DNA of 32,420 bases. Source: Brasilonema sp. CT11. Lineage in GTDB: Bacteria; Cyanobacteriota; Cyanobacteriia; Cyanobacteriales; Nostocaceae. The position numbers and the translations under genes are program-made. The notes under the pieces are model-generated. The model did not search any database, was not told the origin of the DNA, and worked only from the letters and a program-made list of their open reading frames with translations. Location of the stretch: assembly GCF_017982655.1 (NCBI RefSeq), contig NZ_JABXYX010000088.1:1-32420 (forward strand), read 5' to 3'. Below are positions 24,441 to 32,420 of the stretch, in pieces (the stretch's first letter is position 1; every line of letters begins with the position of its first letter).

Positions 24441-25394
24441 CTAAAGCGAAGGAATGGCATTTTTGTCACAAGATGACAAGTTATTCAACCATTCCTCAGC
24501 TTCTTTGTACAATTTAAACTTACGTTCATCCCGGCGAAAATCTGCTGTATGAACCATTCTTCTGCCATTTATCCATGTTGCACCGTGGTACTTGTGCAGC
24601 AGTTCATGATACAAAACAAATTCTACCACAAACTTAGGAATACTTGCATTGTCAAGAGTCAAAGCAATCATTACCTTGTCTCTTGCTGACTCATAATGAC
24701 CAAATTTGCGATAAGTGTTAATCCTGCCCCAAATCAGACGTGGTTTGACTAAAGAAGAAGCAAAATATTCATGATTGACTTTGTGAAATAACTCATTCAG
24801 GTCGTAGTACTTTCCTTTGGCATTTTCTACAACGACTTCAGTAATGACATCAAGTTCTGTCAAGACATAACTGTATTCTTCACTTTCTGCATAATTTCTA
24901 ATAAGTCTTGTACTATGTTGACATTTCCCAAATAAAGCCAATTTCACTAGCGCTTCTAAGGTTTCATCGCTAGCGTTGATGAAACCTTCACTCAGGATAA
25001 TAGTCATACCTACTAAAGAACGTTTGTATTTACATAACCCGGCTATTTGGGTTAATTCAACAACAATATTGACCAACTGTTGCTGATGCGTTTCACAGAG
25101 CGTTTGAGCAATTTGCTTTATTTTATAAGTCGTTTGTAGGTGAAGTTGAAGGTTGCTTTCATGAGTCAAAAACTTCATCCATGCATAAATGTGACGTGAG
25201 CACTTTGTAAGATTAGCTGGTGTTGCTTGCGATTGCGCACAGATTTTTTCAATCGTTGCAACAACTTGAGTTATGGTTTGAGTCAGTTCTTGTATTTGAA
25301 TCGTGTTTGGTGTCGCAGTTGAGGCTAAATTGGAAATCCTGTCCAAGACTGCGCGTTGTTGCGTCTTGATGTTCTTAAGGTGGATTGTCTGCAT
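24441..25394 (-). CDS. SprT-like zinc metalloprotease domain protein
   Basis: 317 residues. The C-terminal third carries LYDLNELFHKVN-like opening (DLNELFHKVNHEYF) and the zinc site FVLYHELLHKYHG with HELLH at 263-267; His282 in RRMVHTADFRRDE fits the third ligand. This matches the SprT/WSS1-like fold, whose members cleave proteins or remain as DNA-associated peptidases. The first 190 residues are helical and of unknown function, Gln- and Thr-rich. No signal peptide or membrane segment is evident. Confidence 0.7.
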   Translation of the reverse strand: MQTIHLKNIKTQQRAVLDRISNLASTATPNTIQIQELTQTITQVVATIEKICAQSQATPANLTKCSRHIYAWMKFLTHESNLQLHLQTTYKIKQIAQTLCETHQQQLVNIVVELTQIAGLCKYKRSLVGMTIILSEGFINASDETLEALVKLALFGKCQHSTRLIRNYAESEEYSYVLTELDVITEVVVENAKGKYYDLNELFHKVNHEYFASSLVKPRLIWGRINTYRKFGHYESARDKVMIALTLDNASIPKFVVEFVLYHELLHKYHGATWINGRRMVHTADFRRDERKFKLYKEAEEWLNNLSSCDKNAIPSL

Positions 25395-25800
25395 TTGAAT
25401 TTATCGCCTTGCTGACTCATAATTTGCTACCCTGTTTTTAAGATACAAGGTTAAGTAGAGCGATCGCTCTATTGCTCTACTCAAGAAACCTCTGATATTA
25501 AGTTCGTTTGATTACTTATCATTCTTGAAAAAGCGTCACTCTGCAGGCACATCGAAGACTGTTCCATCTACCGCCATCACCTACAGTCCTCCATAAACGC
25601 TCAAGGATTGCTTGTTGAAATAAACTACAGATACAAGTTAGTAATAAATAAAACTATTAGTGCTGGGTGGAATGCGCCACTAGCATCCATGATCGCCTCA
25701 TAAAAACGCAGTGCATGAACATCGCCTTTGGCGATCACAAAGAACAAGTCCTTGAAAAAGGACTTTAGCTTAAAGACAGGGAACTTATTCACTGTATGCA
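25395..25800. other. Intergenic region with decayed mobile-element sequence
   Basis: Holds the transposase remnant at 25542-25622 and, at 25747-25766, a perfect hairpin AAGTCCTT-GAAA-AAGGACTT downstream of the minus-strand gene ending at 25801, perhaps a weak terminator. No intact gene is seen. Confidence 0.45.
25542..25622 (-). pseudogene. IS4-type transposase remnant
   Basis: The minus strand reads VMAVDGTVFDVPA (25580-25542), matching the first catalytic Asp region of IS4-family DDE transposases. Just upstream QQAILERLWRTV is in another frame, fitting the preceding helix. At least one frameshift and a stop right after the Asp motif show a dead fragment. Confidence 0.5.
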
Positions 25801-26670
25801 CTAATACGGTGGATAAGCATAATCATCTTCATCCGGATAAACGTAGGAACTAGAAACTCCTGCCATCTCCATCCGAGGTGTCTCCGCTTTCATAGTTTCC
25901 TTTCCAAAGTCTTTGTACTCTTCAAAAGTCTTAGAGATAATTTCAGACTCTTGGGAATCGGAAGCAATCAGGTAGTCTGTTAAACTGGCAACTGTGGGAT
26001 GTTTGTAGTCTACAGTTGAAGCTACCAAAACTGTGTTCGGTTCAATTCCTCTTTCTTCACAATTGATAATAGGGCAAAAAATTCCGTGAGCGTGGAATAG
26101 TGCACCTTTTGGTGTCAGAGGCTGCTTGCGGTATCCAGCATAAGCCCTTTCTAGTTCAGCAGCGAACCCGCTAGTGACTTTACCTTGTTGGTACTCAGAG
26201 TAAGCCTTGCTGAAACTTGCTCCTGCTGCTCCATTAAGAGTTAACTGTAGAGGGGATTCATGTAAAAACTTTTTATTTTCTCCTATTAAATAAATTAAAT
26301 AGCGAGTAAATGTTTTAAATTTAAGTTTGTCTGCTAAAAAAGCATCATAATTGTCTTTGAGTGTACCCAATTTCACACCAGTTTCTCGGTCTTTAACAGA
26401 TAATGGTCCCCGACGCACGACGACTATCCGAGGAGTGGTAGTGATAAACACCGTTTCGACTCCAGAGCTAAATTCATGCTCTAGCTCATGCCAATTGTCA
26501 TCGGGTTGAAAACCCACTAACGTAGCATTATCCGGTTTAATTGCCAAACCGTGAGGCTGTAAGCCATTTGTGCCATAGCGAGGATTAATCATCTGACACC
26601 AAGGGATGACTTGAGAAGCAGGTGCATTATACTTCTCATCCTCAAAGTCGAATTTTACAGATAATTTCAT
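25801..26670 (-). CDS. Cyanobacterial protein of unknown function with acidic Tyr-rich tail
   Basis: 289 residues, soluble. It opens MKLSVKFDFEDEKYNAPASQ and continues with stretches such as QVIPWCQMINPRYGTNGLQP and FITTTPRIVVVRRGPLSV. The overall shape resembles cyanobacterial proteins grouped as DUF5895, which I recall only loosely. The last 20 residues are acidic and aromatic (YVYPDEDDYAYPPY), a likely flexible tail that could bind a partner. One Cys-containing segment (HGIFCPIINCEERG) might hold a metal or disulfide. No neighbours give context. Confidence 0.6.
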   Translation of the reverse strand: MKLSVKFDFEDEKYNAPASQVIPWCQMINPRYGTNGLQPHGLAIKPDNATLVGFQPDDNWHELEHEFSSGVETVFITTTPRIVVVRRGPLSVKDRETGVKLGTLKDNYDAFLADKLKFKTFTRYLIYLIGENKKFLHESPLQLTLNGAAGASFSKAYSEYQQGKVTSGFAAELERAYAGYRKQPLTPKGALFHAHGIFCPIINCEERGIEPNTVLVASTVDYKHPTVASLTDYLIASDSQESEIISKTFEEYKDFGKETMKAETPRMEMAGVSSSYVYPDEDDYAYPPY

Positions 26671-26903
26671 CGTCTTAGGCGCTTGTCAGTGTTTTGCAGA
26701 TCAAGTTTACATGGTTTAGCAATGCTTGAGGTTTCAATTCACTTAGTGGCTTGAAACACAATCAATGTTATGAGTAAAAGCACTCAATAAGTTTCTTCAG
26801 CAAGTCATGCATAATATACTCAAAATTTTAACAAATGCCGGTCATTGCGGCTATTTGGGGTATTTGGTTAAAATGGGCACATGTGCGACAACACGTCTAA
26901 AAT

Positions 26904-26936
26904 GAGGTGAAAACAGGCTTAACCTGCTTTCAACTC
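26904..26936 (-). terminator. Likely terminator of panC-cmk
   Basis: Inverted arms GAGGTGAAAACAGG and CCTGCTTTCAACTC pair with two mismatches around a short loop; on the minus strand the stem is followed by ATTTTAG. It lies 15 bp after the panC-cmk stop codon. Confidence 0.6.
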
Positions 26937-26950
26937 ATGGTCTTTTATAA

Positions 26951-28549
26951 TTATCGCAAATTGGTGTAAAAGTCAACAATTTGTTCTGTGATTTCAGAAA
27001 CACTCATACCATCTGTCGTTATTTCAACAGCATCTGGAGCTTTTTGTAGGGGGGATACTTTGCGAGTGCTGTCTTTCCAGTCACGTTCAGCGATATCCTT
27101 TTCCAGCTGCTGTATACTAACTTCTGGTTGACCAAGTCTATGAAAGTCTTGCTGGCGTCTACGAGCACGCTCGCTGACAGAGGCGGTGAGAAAGATTTTT
27201 ACTTCTGCATCAGGGAAAACTTGGGTACCTATGTCCCTGCCTTCTGCAACTAAACCACCTTTTTTACCCCAATTCTGCTGTTGTTTGAGCAGTGCTTGAC
27301 GTACAGCACTTTGAGCGGCGATCGCTGATACTTTAGATGTCACCTCGTGAGTACGAATTGCTTGGGTAACATCAATATCGTTAATCCAAACCTGTACTGG
27401 CGTTTGTAAGTCTTTGCTAGGGGTTAGTTCAATCACACACTGGCTGACTAGTTCTGCGATCGCACACTCATCGTCTAAAGCCATTCCCTTTTGCAGCACT
27501 AACCAAGTGACAGCACGATACATTGCTCCTGTATCTAAATACACTAAACCCAGGTTTGCTGCGACTTGACGAGCAACAGTAGATTTTCCAGCTCCGGCAG
27601 GTCCGTCTATGGCGATGATGGGTTGGCGAGCGCGCAGAATGATGTTATCAATCAAACGTGTAGAACCAAGACGAGCAGCGATCGCGAGCATTCCTTCTTC
27701 CTCAATTTTTTCTTCTATAAGCATCAACGTATTTGGTTCAACCAATTCAATATATTCCACTAAAACAGAACTGAACATTGCCACTTCTTGCCGTACCGCC
27801 GCTATGAGGGCTTTTGCATCACGAACTCCTGCGCTAAAAGCTGCTTGAGCGTTTTGCAAACCACGATACAACACTGATGCTTGTTGCTTTTGTGTTGCGG
27901 TCAAATATTGGTTACGAGAGCTTACGGCAAGACCAGATGCTTCTCGCACCGTAGGACAAGCAACAATCTCTATTGGAAAATTCAAATCAGCTACAAGCCG
28001 TTTAATAATGGCAAGCTGCTGACCGTCTTTTTGACCGAAATAAGCTCGGTCAGGCTGCACCAAGTTGAAAAGCTTGGTGACAATTGTGGCTACACCTTGG
28101 AAATGACCCAGCCGAGTACGACCACACAAGCCTGATATCATAGCAGATGGCGGGATAACTTGTGTAACTTTTGATTCTTGTACAATCTTCTGGGCAACTC
28201 CCATCTCTTCCGGAGTAGGAGCAAAAATTGCATCGACTCCTGCTTGTGAGCAAAGTAATTGGTCTTGCTCTGTTGTACGAGGATAGCGTTGGTAATCTTC
28301 GTTTGGACCAAATTGCAGCGGATTTACGAAGATACTGACAATCACTATGGCATTTTCTTGCCGTGCCCGTTGAATTAAGTTTAAATGACCTTGATGCAAC
28401 GCTCCCATCGTAGGAACCAAACCAACAGCTGTGTGGGATCGAGCAGTGACCTCAAATGCTAACAGCTGCGCTTGATCCACAAGCTGGTTTTCAAAACGGT
28501 GTTGAGCTAAATAGCAGCGTAAAGCTGCGACTGTTGTTAACAGGCGCAC
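26951..28549 (-). CDS. panC/cmk: Bifunctional pantoate-beta-alanine ligase/cytidylate kinase
   Basis: 532 residues, a fusion typical of cyanobacteria. The N-terminal PanC part (1 to about 300) has VPTMGALHQGHLNLI, the HIGH-type ATP motif, and VSIFVNPLQFGPNEDYQRYP; it joins pantoate and beta-alanine to make pantothenate. The C-terminal Cmk part (about 310-532) has the P-loop GPAGAGKST, DTGAMYRAVTW and AEGRDIGTQVFPDA, and phosphorylates CMP and dCMP. The two activities belong to unrelated pathways (coenzyme A and pyrimidine nucleotides). The start is GTG at 28549. Confidence 0.95.
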   Translation of the reverse strand: MRLLTTVAALRCYLAQHRFENQLVDQAQLLAFEVTARSHTAVGLVPTMGALHQGHLNLIQRARQENAIVIVSIFVNPLQFGPNEDYQRYPRTTEQDQLLCSQAGVDAIFAPTPEEMGVAQKIVQESKVTQVIPPSAMISGLCGRTRLGHFQGVATIVTKLFNLVQPDRAYFGQKDGQQLAIIKRLVADLNFPIEIVACPTVREASGLAVSSRNQYLTATQKQQASVLYRGLQNAQAAFSAGVRDAKALIAAVRQEVAMFSSVLVEYIELVEPNTLMLIEEKIEEEGMLAIAARLGSTRLIDNIILRARQPIIAIDGPAGAGKSTVARQVAANLGLVYLDTGAMYRAVTWLVLQKGMALDDECAIAELVSQCVIELTPSKDLQTPVQVWINDIDVTQAIRTHEVTSKVSAIAAQSAVRQALLKQQQNWGKKGGLVAEGRDIGTQVFPDAEVKIFLTASVSERARRRQQDFHRLGQPEVSIQQLEKDIAERDWKDSTRKVSPLQKAPDAVEITTDGMSVSEITEQIVDFYTNLR

Positions 28550-28763
28550 AAAAATACCCCTAGTGTTGTCTATCTCTCCCCAGTAGTTTATATCTGAATT
28601 TGAGGAGTAGACCAGCAGCTAGGGGGATTGATGAGGAGGTATGGAGCACAGGAGAATAAATCACTTCCTGACGTTTTCTCATCTTCCTCATTCCCCTCAT
28701 TTCCACGGCAGGTACAAAGGGGAGAACTCCCAAGGACGCACTCTGCCTCCTCATCCCCGGTTC

Positions 28764-29879
28764 TTACCTTCCTAACACTTCTATCCGCACAGGTGCAACA
28801 CCGCTACCCATCATTCCTAAAATCCGCGCTGCACCAACAGAAATGTCAATCATTCGACCTCGAATATATGGTCCTCGATCATTAATTCGCACTACTACTG
28901 AACGACCATTACGCGTGTTGGTAACACGGACTCGCGTTCCAAAAGGTAAGCTGCGATGGGCAGCAGTCATCCCTTCTGGATTAAATCTTTCACCAGTAGC
29001 AGTGCGGTTGCCAGAACCATCATAGCCATAATAGGAAGCTACTCCTTTTAGTCCTTTGACTATCTGTCCTGGCAAATCTGGCACGGATATTTTTGGTATT
29101 TGTACCAGGGTTTTTGCGGGTAAGTTAGCAATTTCATTCAGGGGAGATGCCTGACCTACTAATCTTCGCAGACGATTTGTGGCTTGCAGAGCATCTTTAG
29201 CTCGATCTTTGGTTGTATCTGCTAGCCATGTATGATCATCAATTTCCACGATTTCGTCGCCATTTGCCTTGATGATATAGCGACCTTGTACTGATTGCTG
29301 ACCAGCTTGGCCATTTTTCTGCTGGCTCTGATTTGCTGTGGACTCACCTGCTGCTATCCAACTCACCGTAATCTTGTTGGCGTCCACTTTGTCCCAGATC
29401 AGCTGGTTTATCTTAGCGGCTACGACCGAAGCCCTCTGAACCGGGTCATCTTTAGTTGAGTTAGGTTGGTTTTTGACATCTATGCTTTCCCCAATTGATA
29501 CTACCTTTGTTGGGCTGCTTGTATTTGTGCTGCCAAGCTTTGTGCCATTTTCATCACTAAATGCACCAACTTTTGTCTGGGCACTTGCAGTTGGCTGCTG
29601 ACCAACATTTTCACCCACAAACGTAAGAACCGGAATTTTACGAATATAGAGTGTTGCCGCTTGACGTCCTGCGACTTCATGAGCCTGAATTTCAGTCATC
29701 ACAGCATTAGAAGCAGGGTTTTCCGCTGGGGATTTGTATTCTCCTACTTTCACCACGTCACCAGAAGGAAGTGACGAACTTGGAGACGTTTCCTTGGTCG
29801 TTTGGGCGCGACCTACAGATTGTGTCCCGAAAACAGTAGAAAAGATAGCGACAACAGTCCACAAATGTTTTTGATTCAT
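28764..29879 (-). CDS. RlpA-family double-psi beta-barrel protein, secreted
   Basis: 371 residues from the ATG at 29879. This start gives a clean signal peptide (MNQKHLWTVVAIFSTVFGTQ then SVGRA-Q); the longer frame from 29963 adds 28 unlikely residues. The long middle part is low-complexity and Ser/Thr/Gln-rich. The C-terminal RlpA domain (about 280-371) has GVASYYG, TATGERFNPEGMTAAHRSLP, GTRVRVTN, and VRINDRGP with the Asp/His residues of the family. RlpA proteins act on or bind denuded peptidoglycan glycan strands at septa. No lipobox Cys is seen, so it is periplasmic rather than a lipoprotein. Confidence 0.85.
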   Translation of the reverse strand: MNQKHLWTVVAIFSTVFGTQSVGRAQTTKETSPSSSLPSGDVVKVGEYKSPAENPASNAVMTEIQAHEVAGRQAATLYIRKIPVLTFVGENVGQQPTASAQTKVGAFSDENGTKLGSTNTSSPTKVVSIGESIDVKNQPNSTKDDPVQRASVVAAKINQLIWDKVDANKITVSWIAAGESTANQSQQKNGQAGQQSVQGRYIIKANGDEIVEIDDHTWLADTTKDRAKDALQATNRLRRLVGQASPLNEIANLPAKTLVQIPKISVPDLPGQIVKGLKGVASYYGYDGSGNRTATGERFNPEGMTAAHRSLPFGTRVRVTNTRNGRSVVVRINDRGPYIRGRMIDISVGAARILGMMGSGVAPVRIEVLGR

Positions 29880-30410
29880 GCGTCCGAATGTTAAAGCGAC
29901 TGAAGAACAGAGGTTTATAAATTTGCACCACTGATGAGTGATAGATCTTAAAAAAAATTTCAACTCGTTCTGCGTTCACTTTTTGCGTAACTGCAACAGA
30001 CTATCACAAACCTAGATGTTTGCGGATCAGGTTTTTGATTAATCCTTGGTCAATTTATCAAAATTTAACTCTCATTTCAAGTCACAAACCTTACAAATAT
30101 GACCATTTTGGCTATGTGACAGTTTTTTTATCATTAGAAATTTTATTATCAAAACCTCATAATAATTTAGTAATTAAATTGATTGCAGTAGCATATACGC
30201 TTGTCTAGAAACATAATTGATGCTAAAGAAAGGTCATGAAAACTGCTGAATATAACATACTTTTACTTTATTTACAGTAGTTTTTTTTTACAAAAAGTTT
30301 AAATAAACAATAAGTATATTTAGTATTCTTTATAACTACGAAGAAAGATTTTTTTGAACAAACTAACTTTTTGGTCTTAATTTGTGAATAGATTTGTAAA
30401 CAACTAACTA
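29880..30410. other. AT-rich intergenic region upstream of the RlpA-family gene
   Basis: No gene is supported. The first 100 bases are the leader and promoter region of the minus-strand RlpA gene. The rest, about 30010-30400, is very AT-rich with T and A runs and without clear repeats. Confidence 0.4.
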
Positions 30411-30687
30411 GCCGCCAGCCCCTGAGCCGCTGCCTTGCCCGCTGCGCGTTAGCCTCCGGCGTGCGCTCTGCGGATACGCTTAATTCAAAAGGAGCCAGCG
30501 CCGGTTGTCGTCACCTCCTGCACAGCGCTGTCTCACCGCCTCCGGCGTCTACAAGTCGCAAAGCTCGCCGGACGGAATCTTCCGCCCGGCAACGCCAGAC
30601 GCCTCAACGGGGGGAACCCCCGCACGGCGCTGGCTCGACTTTGCGGGCAACTCTAGCCGATCACTGGCTCCTGAATCCAGGGGCTTG
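30411..30687. repeat. GC-rich composite repeat island
   Basis: A sharp GC jump inside AT-rich DNA. Outer arms AGCCCCTG and CAGGGGCT pair, inner arms AGCCAGCGCC and GGCGCTGGCT pair, and GCCTCCGGCGT occurs twice. The phrase CAACGCCAGACGCCTCAACG with GGGGGGAACCCCC resembles that near 8140-8170. Frames across it on both strands are artefacts of base composition. Confidence 0.7.
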
Positions 30688-30982
30688 AATAAAGTTGCTC
30701 CGTATTTTTCTCCATAAATGAATAATGGTGCTAGTATCTTTTTTTTTTGGTCATCAACAAAACACATGAAAATATTTTTGTCTTGCTCTCTAATTTCTTC
30801 CTTCCATCCATAGGCGATTTTATCGGTCAATAAGGCGAATTTGTTGAGAATGAACCGCCTATGACCTCTCCACGCGCAGTTAGGAGAAAATTCCCGTCGC
30901 ATTCTCCGTAAAAAATGGTTTTCGTATAATAATGTTTATTTTTTCATACGTTATTCTTTACGTATATTTTGAGGGTATAGAT

Positions 30983-32146
30983 ATGGTGATACCGTTAAAA
31001 CTAAGGGCTAACCCTGGAGGGCAAATTTCCCCAAATGAGGTGATTGGACGAGATCAACTTATTCAGCAGTTTTGGGAAATTTTGGACAGACAAAGCCTGA
31101 TGCTGAATGCGGAACGGCGGATGGGTAAAACTTGCATCATTAAGAAAATGCAAGCAGAAGCTCCAGAGGATAAGCTCCCTATCTATCATGACTTGGAGAA
31201 AGTACGCTCGCCCCTAGAGCTTGTCGAGACTATTTTGCAAGATGTTGAAGAATACTTAAGCGGTTTGCGACGAACAGCAAGACGCACGCGCCAGCTATTG
31301 ACACAAATAAGTGGTACAGAAGCTATGGGTGTTAAGTTACCTGAATTTGCTGCTCCCCACTGGAAAACATTACTCACAAAAACTATAGGCGATTTAGTTG
31401 AGAATCAAGAACGCAAAGTCATTCTGCTTTGGGATGAAGTGCCGTATATGCTGGGTAATATCGGCAATCAAGCGGCTATGGAAGTTTTGGATACATTGCG
31501 TTCTATCCGTCAGACGTATCCCGATGTCAGGATGGTGTTTACAGGTTCTATTGGCTTACATCATGTGATTGCTTCTTTGAAAAAAGAAGGATACACCAAT
31601 GAGCCGACAAATGATATGTATTCAGCAGATATTCCGCCATTATCCCATGTTGATGCTACAGGTTTAGCCCATAGGTTACTTCTAGGAGAAAATATTTCTA
31701 CGACTGATTCATGGGTAACTGCTGCTGCAATAGCTCAAGCAATGGATAACATTCCCTTCTACATCCACCACTTGATTATTAAACTAAAAATGCGGGGCAG
31801 TACTGTCAATGAAGCAACTATAACTAAAACTATCGAAGATTGTTTATTAGATCCGCTCAATCCTTGGAAAATGGATCATTATCGAGAGCGAATTGATAAT
31901 TACTATAATGACGAGCAACGCCCTTATGCTCTAAATTTACTGGATATTTTGGCAGTTTCAAACGAGCCTTTGTTGTTTGATGAGTTGTTTCACAATTTGA
32001 AACAAGAGCCAGAAACACAAAACAAAGAAATAGCACGGACTGTATTAAGACTTTTAGAACGTGATTACTATATTCTTCGACAAAGTGAAGGATATGGTTT
32101 TCGCTATGGGCTGATTCAACGTTACTGGAACTTATTGAGAGGTTGA
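30983..32146 (+). CDS. AAA/STAND-like P-loop ATPase
   Basis: 387 residues from ATG 30983, chosen for the GAGGG box eight bases upstream; a frame from 30932 adds a hydrophobic stretch unlikely to be real. The P-loop reads LNAERRMGKTCIIKKM, where the usual first Gly of Walker A is Ala, as in part of the archaeal-ATPase-like (GxRRxGKTSL) group. Walker B is VILLWDEVPYML, and TGSIGLHHVI is sensor-like. The last 100 residues form a winged-helix-like region (YALNLLDILAVSNEPLLFDE). No effector domain is attached, so it may work with a product encoded beyond the window. Role unknown; conflict-related functions are common for such ATPases. Confidence 0.75.
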   Translation: MVIPLKLRANPGGQISPNEVIGRDQLIQQFWEILDRQSLMLNAERRMGKTCIIKKMQAEAPEDKLPIYHDLEKVRSPLELVETILQDVEEYLSGLRRTARRTRQLLTQISGTEAMGVKLPEFAAPHWKTLLTKTIGDLVENQERKVILLWDEVPYMLGNIGNQAAMEVLDTLRSIRQTYPDVRMVFTGSIGLHHVIASLKKEGYTNEPTNDMYSADIPPLSHVDATGLAHRLLLGENISTTDSWVTAAAIAQAMDNIPFYIHHLIIKLKMRGSTVNEATITKTIEDCLLDPLNPWKMDHYRERIDNYYNDEQRPYALNLLDILAVSNEPLLFDELFHNLKQEPETQNKEIARTVLRLLERDYYILRQSEGYGFRYGLIQRYWNLLRG

Positions 32147-32420
32147 TACCAATTCTGTATGATAGCTTGCCCGTAAAGTGCCATAGATGCGCCCAATTAT
32201 ATGAGGAACGAACCGCAAAGGCGCAAAGGACACAAAGAAAGAAAAAAAGAAGAAGTCAAGAAAATTTGGCGCAGCCTCACAAAGAAATGGTATCAGGACT
32301 TACGCAACTGGCACAATGCGAGCGCTATTTATAGTAGATAAGTATTAATAAGTGGAATGCACGAAGAGGCTTCTGCCGCCTCGTGCAACAGTGATTGATA
32401 GTAGTGAAGCACGGTGCAAA
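32147..32420. other. Non-coding end of the window with short repeats
   Basis: Contains the common cyanobacterial phrase CGCAAAGGCGCAAAGGACAC (32215-32234 region) and a hairpin TGCACGAAGAGGC/GCCGCCTCGTGCA near 32357-32386. No gene is supported before the window ends. Confidence 0.5.

Noticed and set aside
30461-30717. Overlapping plus-strand frames in the GC-rich island
   Set aside because: Open frames due to high GC in a repeat; no start signal or conserved content.
30549-30902. 117-codon minus-strand frame
   Set aside because: Half of it is the GC-rich repeat island and the rest contains a poly-A derived Lys run; no domain is recognisable.

Overview
The window comes from a filamentous, probably heterocyst-forming cyanobacterium (Nostocales-like). 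Support for this: GCGATCGC (HIP1) octamers are frequent in genes on both strands; there are heptanucleotide tandem repeats (CAGTTAT, GTTCCCT); many short palindromic elements sit between genes; and several genes belong to cyanobacterial families (CoaR/CoaT cobalt efflux, the clock-associated Fe-S protein LdpA, a Ycf45-type R3H ATPase, fused PanC-Cmk, TreY). No rRNA or tRNA gene was seen. The nearest lineage is inferred, since no search was possible.

Left part (1-7.9 kb). The window opens inside an IS630-type transposase. Next come a cobalt-efflux P1B-type ATPase (coaT) and its divergent MerR-precorrin-isomerase regulator (coaR), with a perfect MerR-type operator between them. A CooC/MinD-like ATPase gene follows that is broken by a 34-bp double-hairpin repeat. 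After it lie a Gfo/Idh/MocA oxidoreductase, two tandem paralogous sRNA-like transcription units (NtcA-type box, fixed spacing, near-identical terminator stems), and an amine oxidase.

Accessory stretch (7.9-11.7 kb). This is a repeat-dense island. It holds a two-gene module: a small uncharacterised protein whose frame is broken by a 7-bp tandem duplication, then a TIR-GUN4 fusion. It also holds a toxin-antitoxin remnant cut by a short inverted-repeat element and a small membrane protein of the low-temperature-induced type. At least five repeat families are interleaved.

Housekeeping and signalling stretch (11.7-19.9 kb). On the minus strand are the R3H/AAA ATPase, ldpA, and a response-regulator/histidine-kinase protein overlapped by a glycosidase-like protein with a peptidoglycan-binding domain. 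A small unknown gene and an MMADHC-like (cobalamin trafficking type D) protein are on the plus strand. A UDP-glucuronate 4-epimerase-type enzyme closes this stretch.

Right part (19.9-32.4 kb). Here are treY (maltooligosyltrehalose synthase, no treZ in view), a small secreted basic protein, a SprT-like metalloprotease, an IS4-type transposase remnant, a cyanobacterial unknown with an acidic Tyr-rich tail, panC-cmk, an RlpA-type protein, a GC-rich repeat island, and an AAA/STAND-like ATPase.

The most unusual items are the tandem sRNA-like units at 6.2-6.6 kb, the TIR-GUN4 module whose partner gene looks switchable by a 7-bp duplication, and several cases of short repeats entering or breaking coding sequences.
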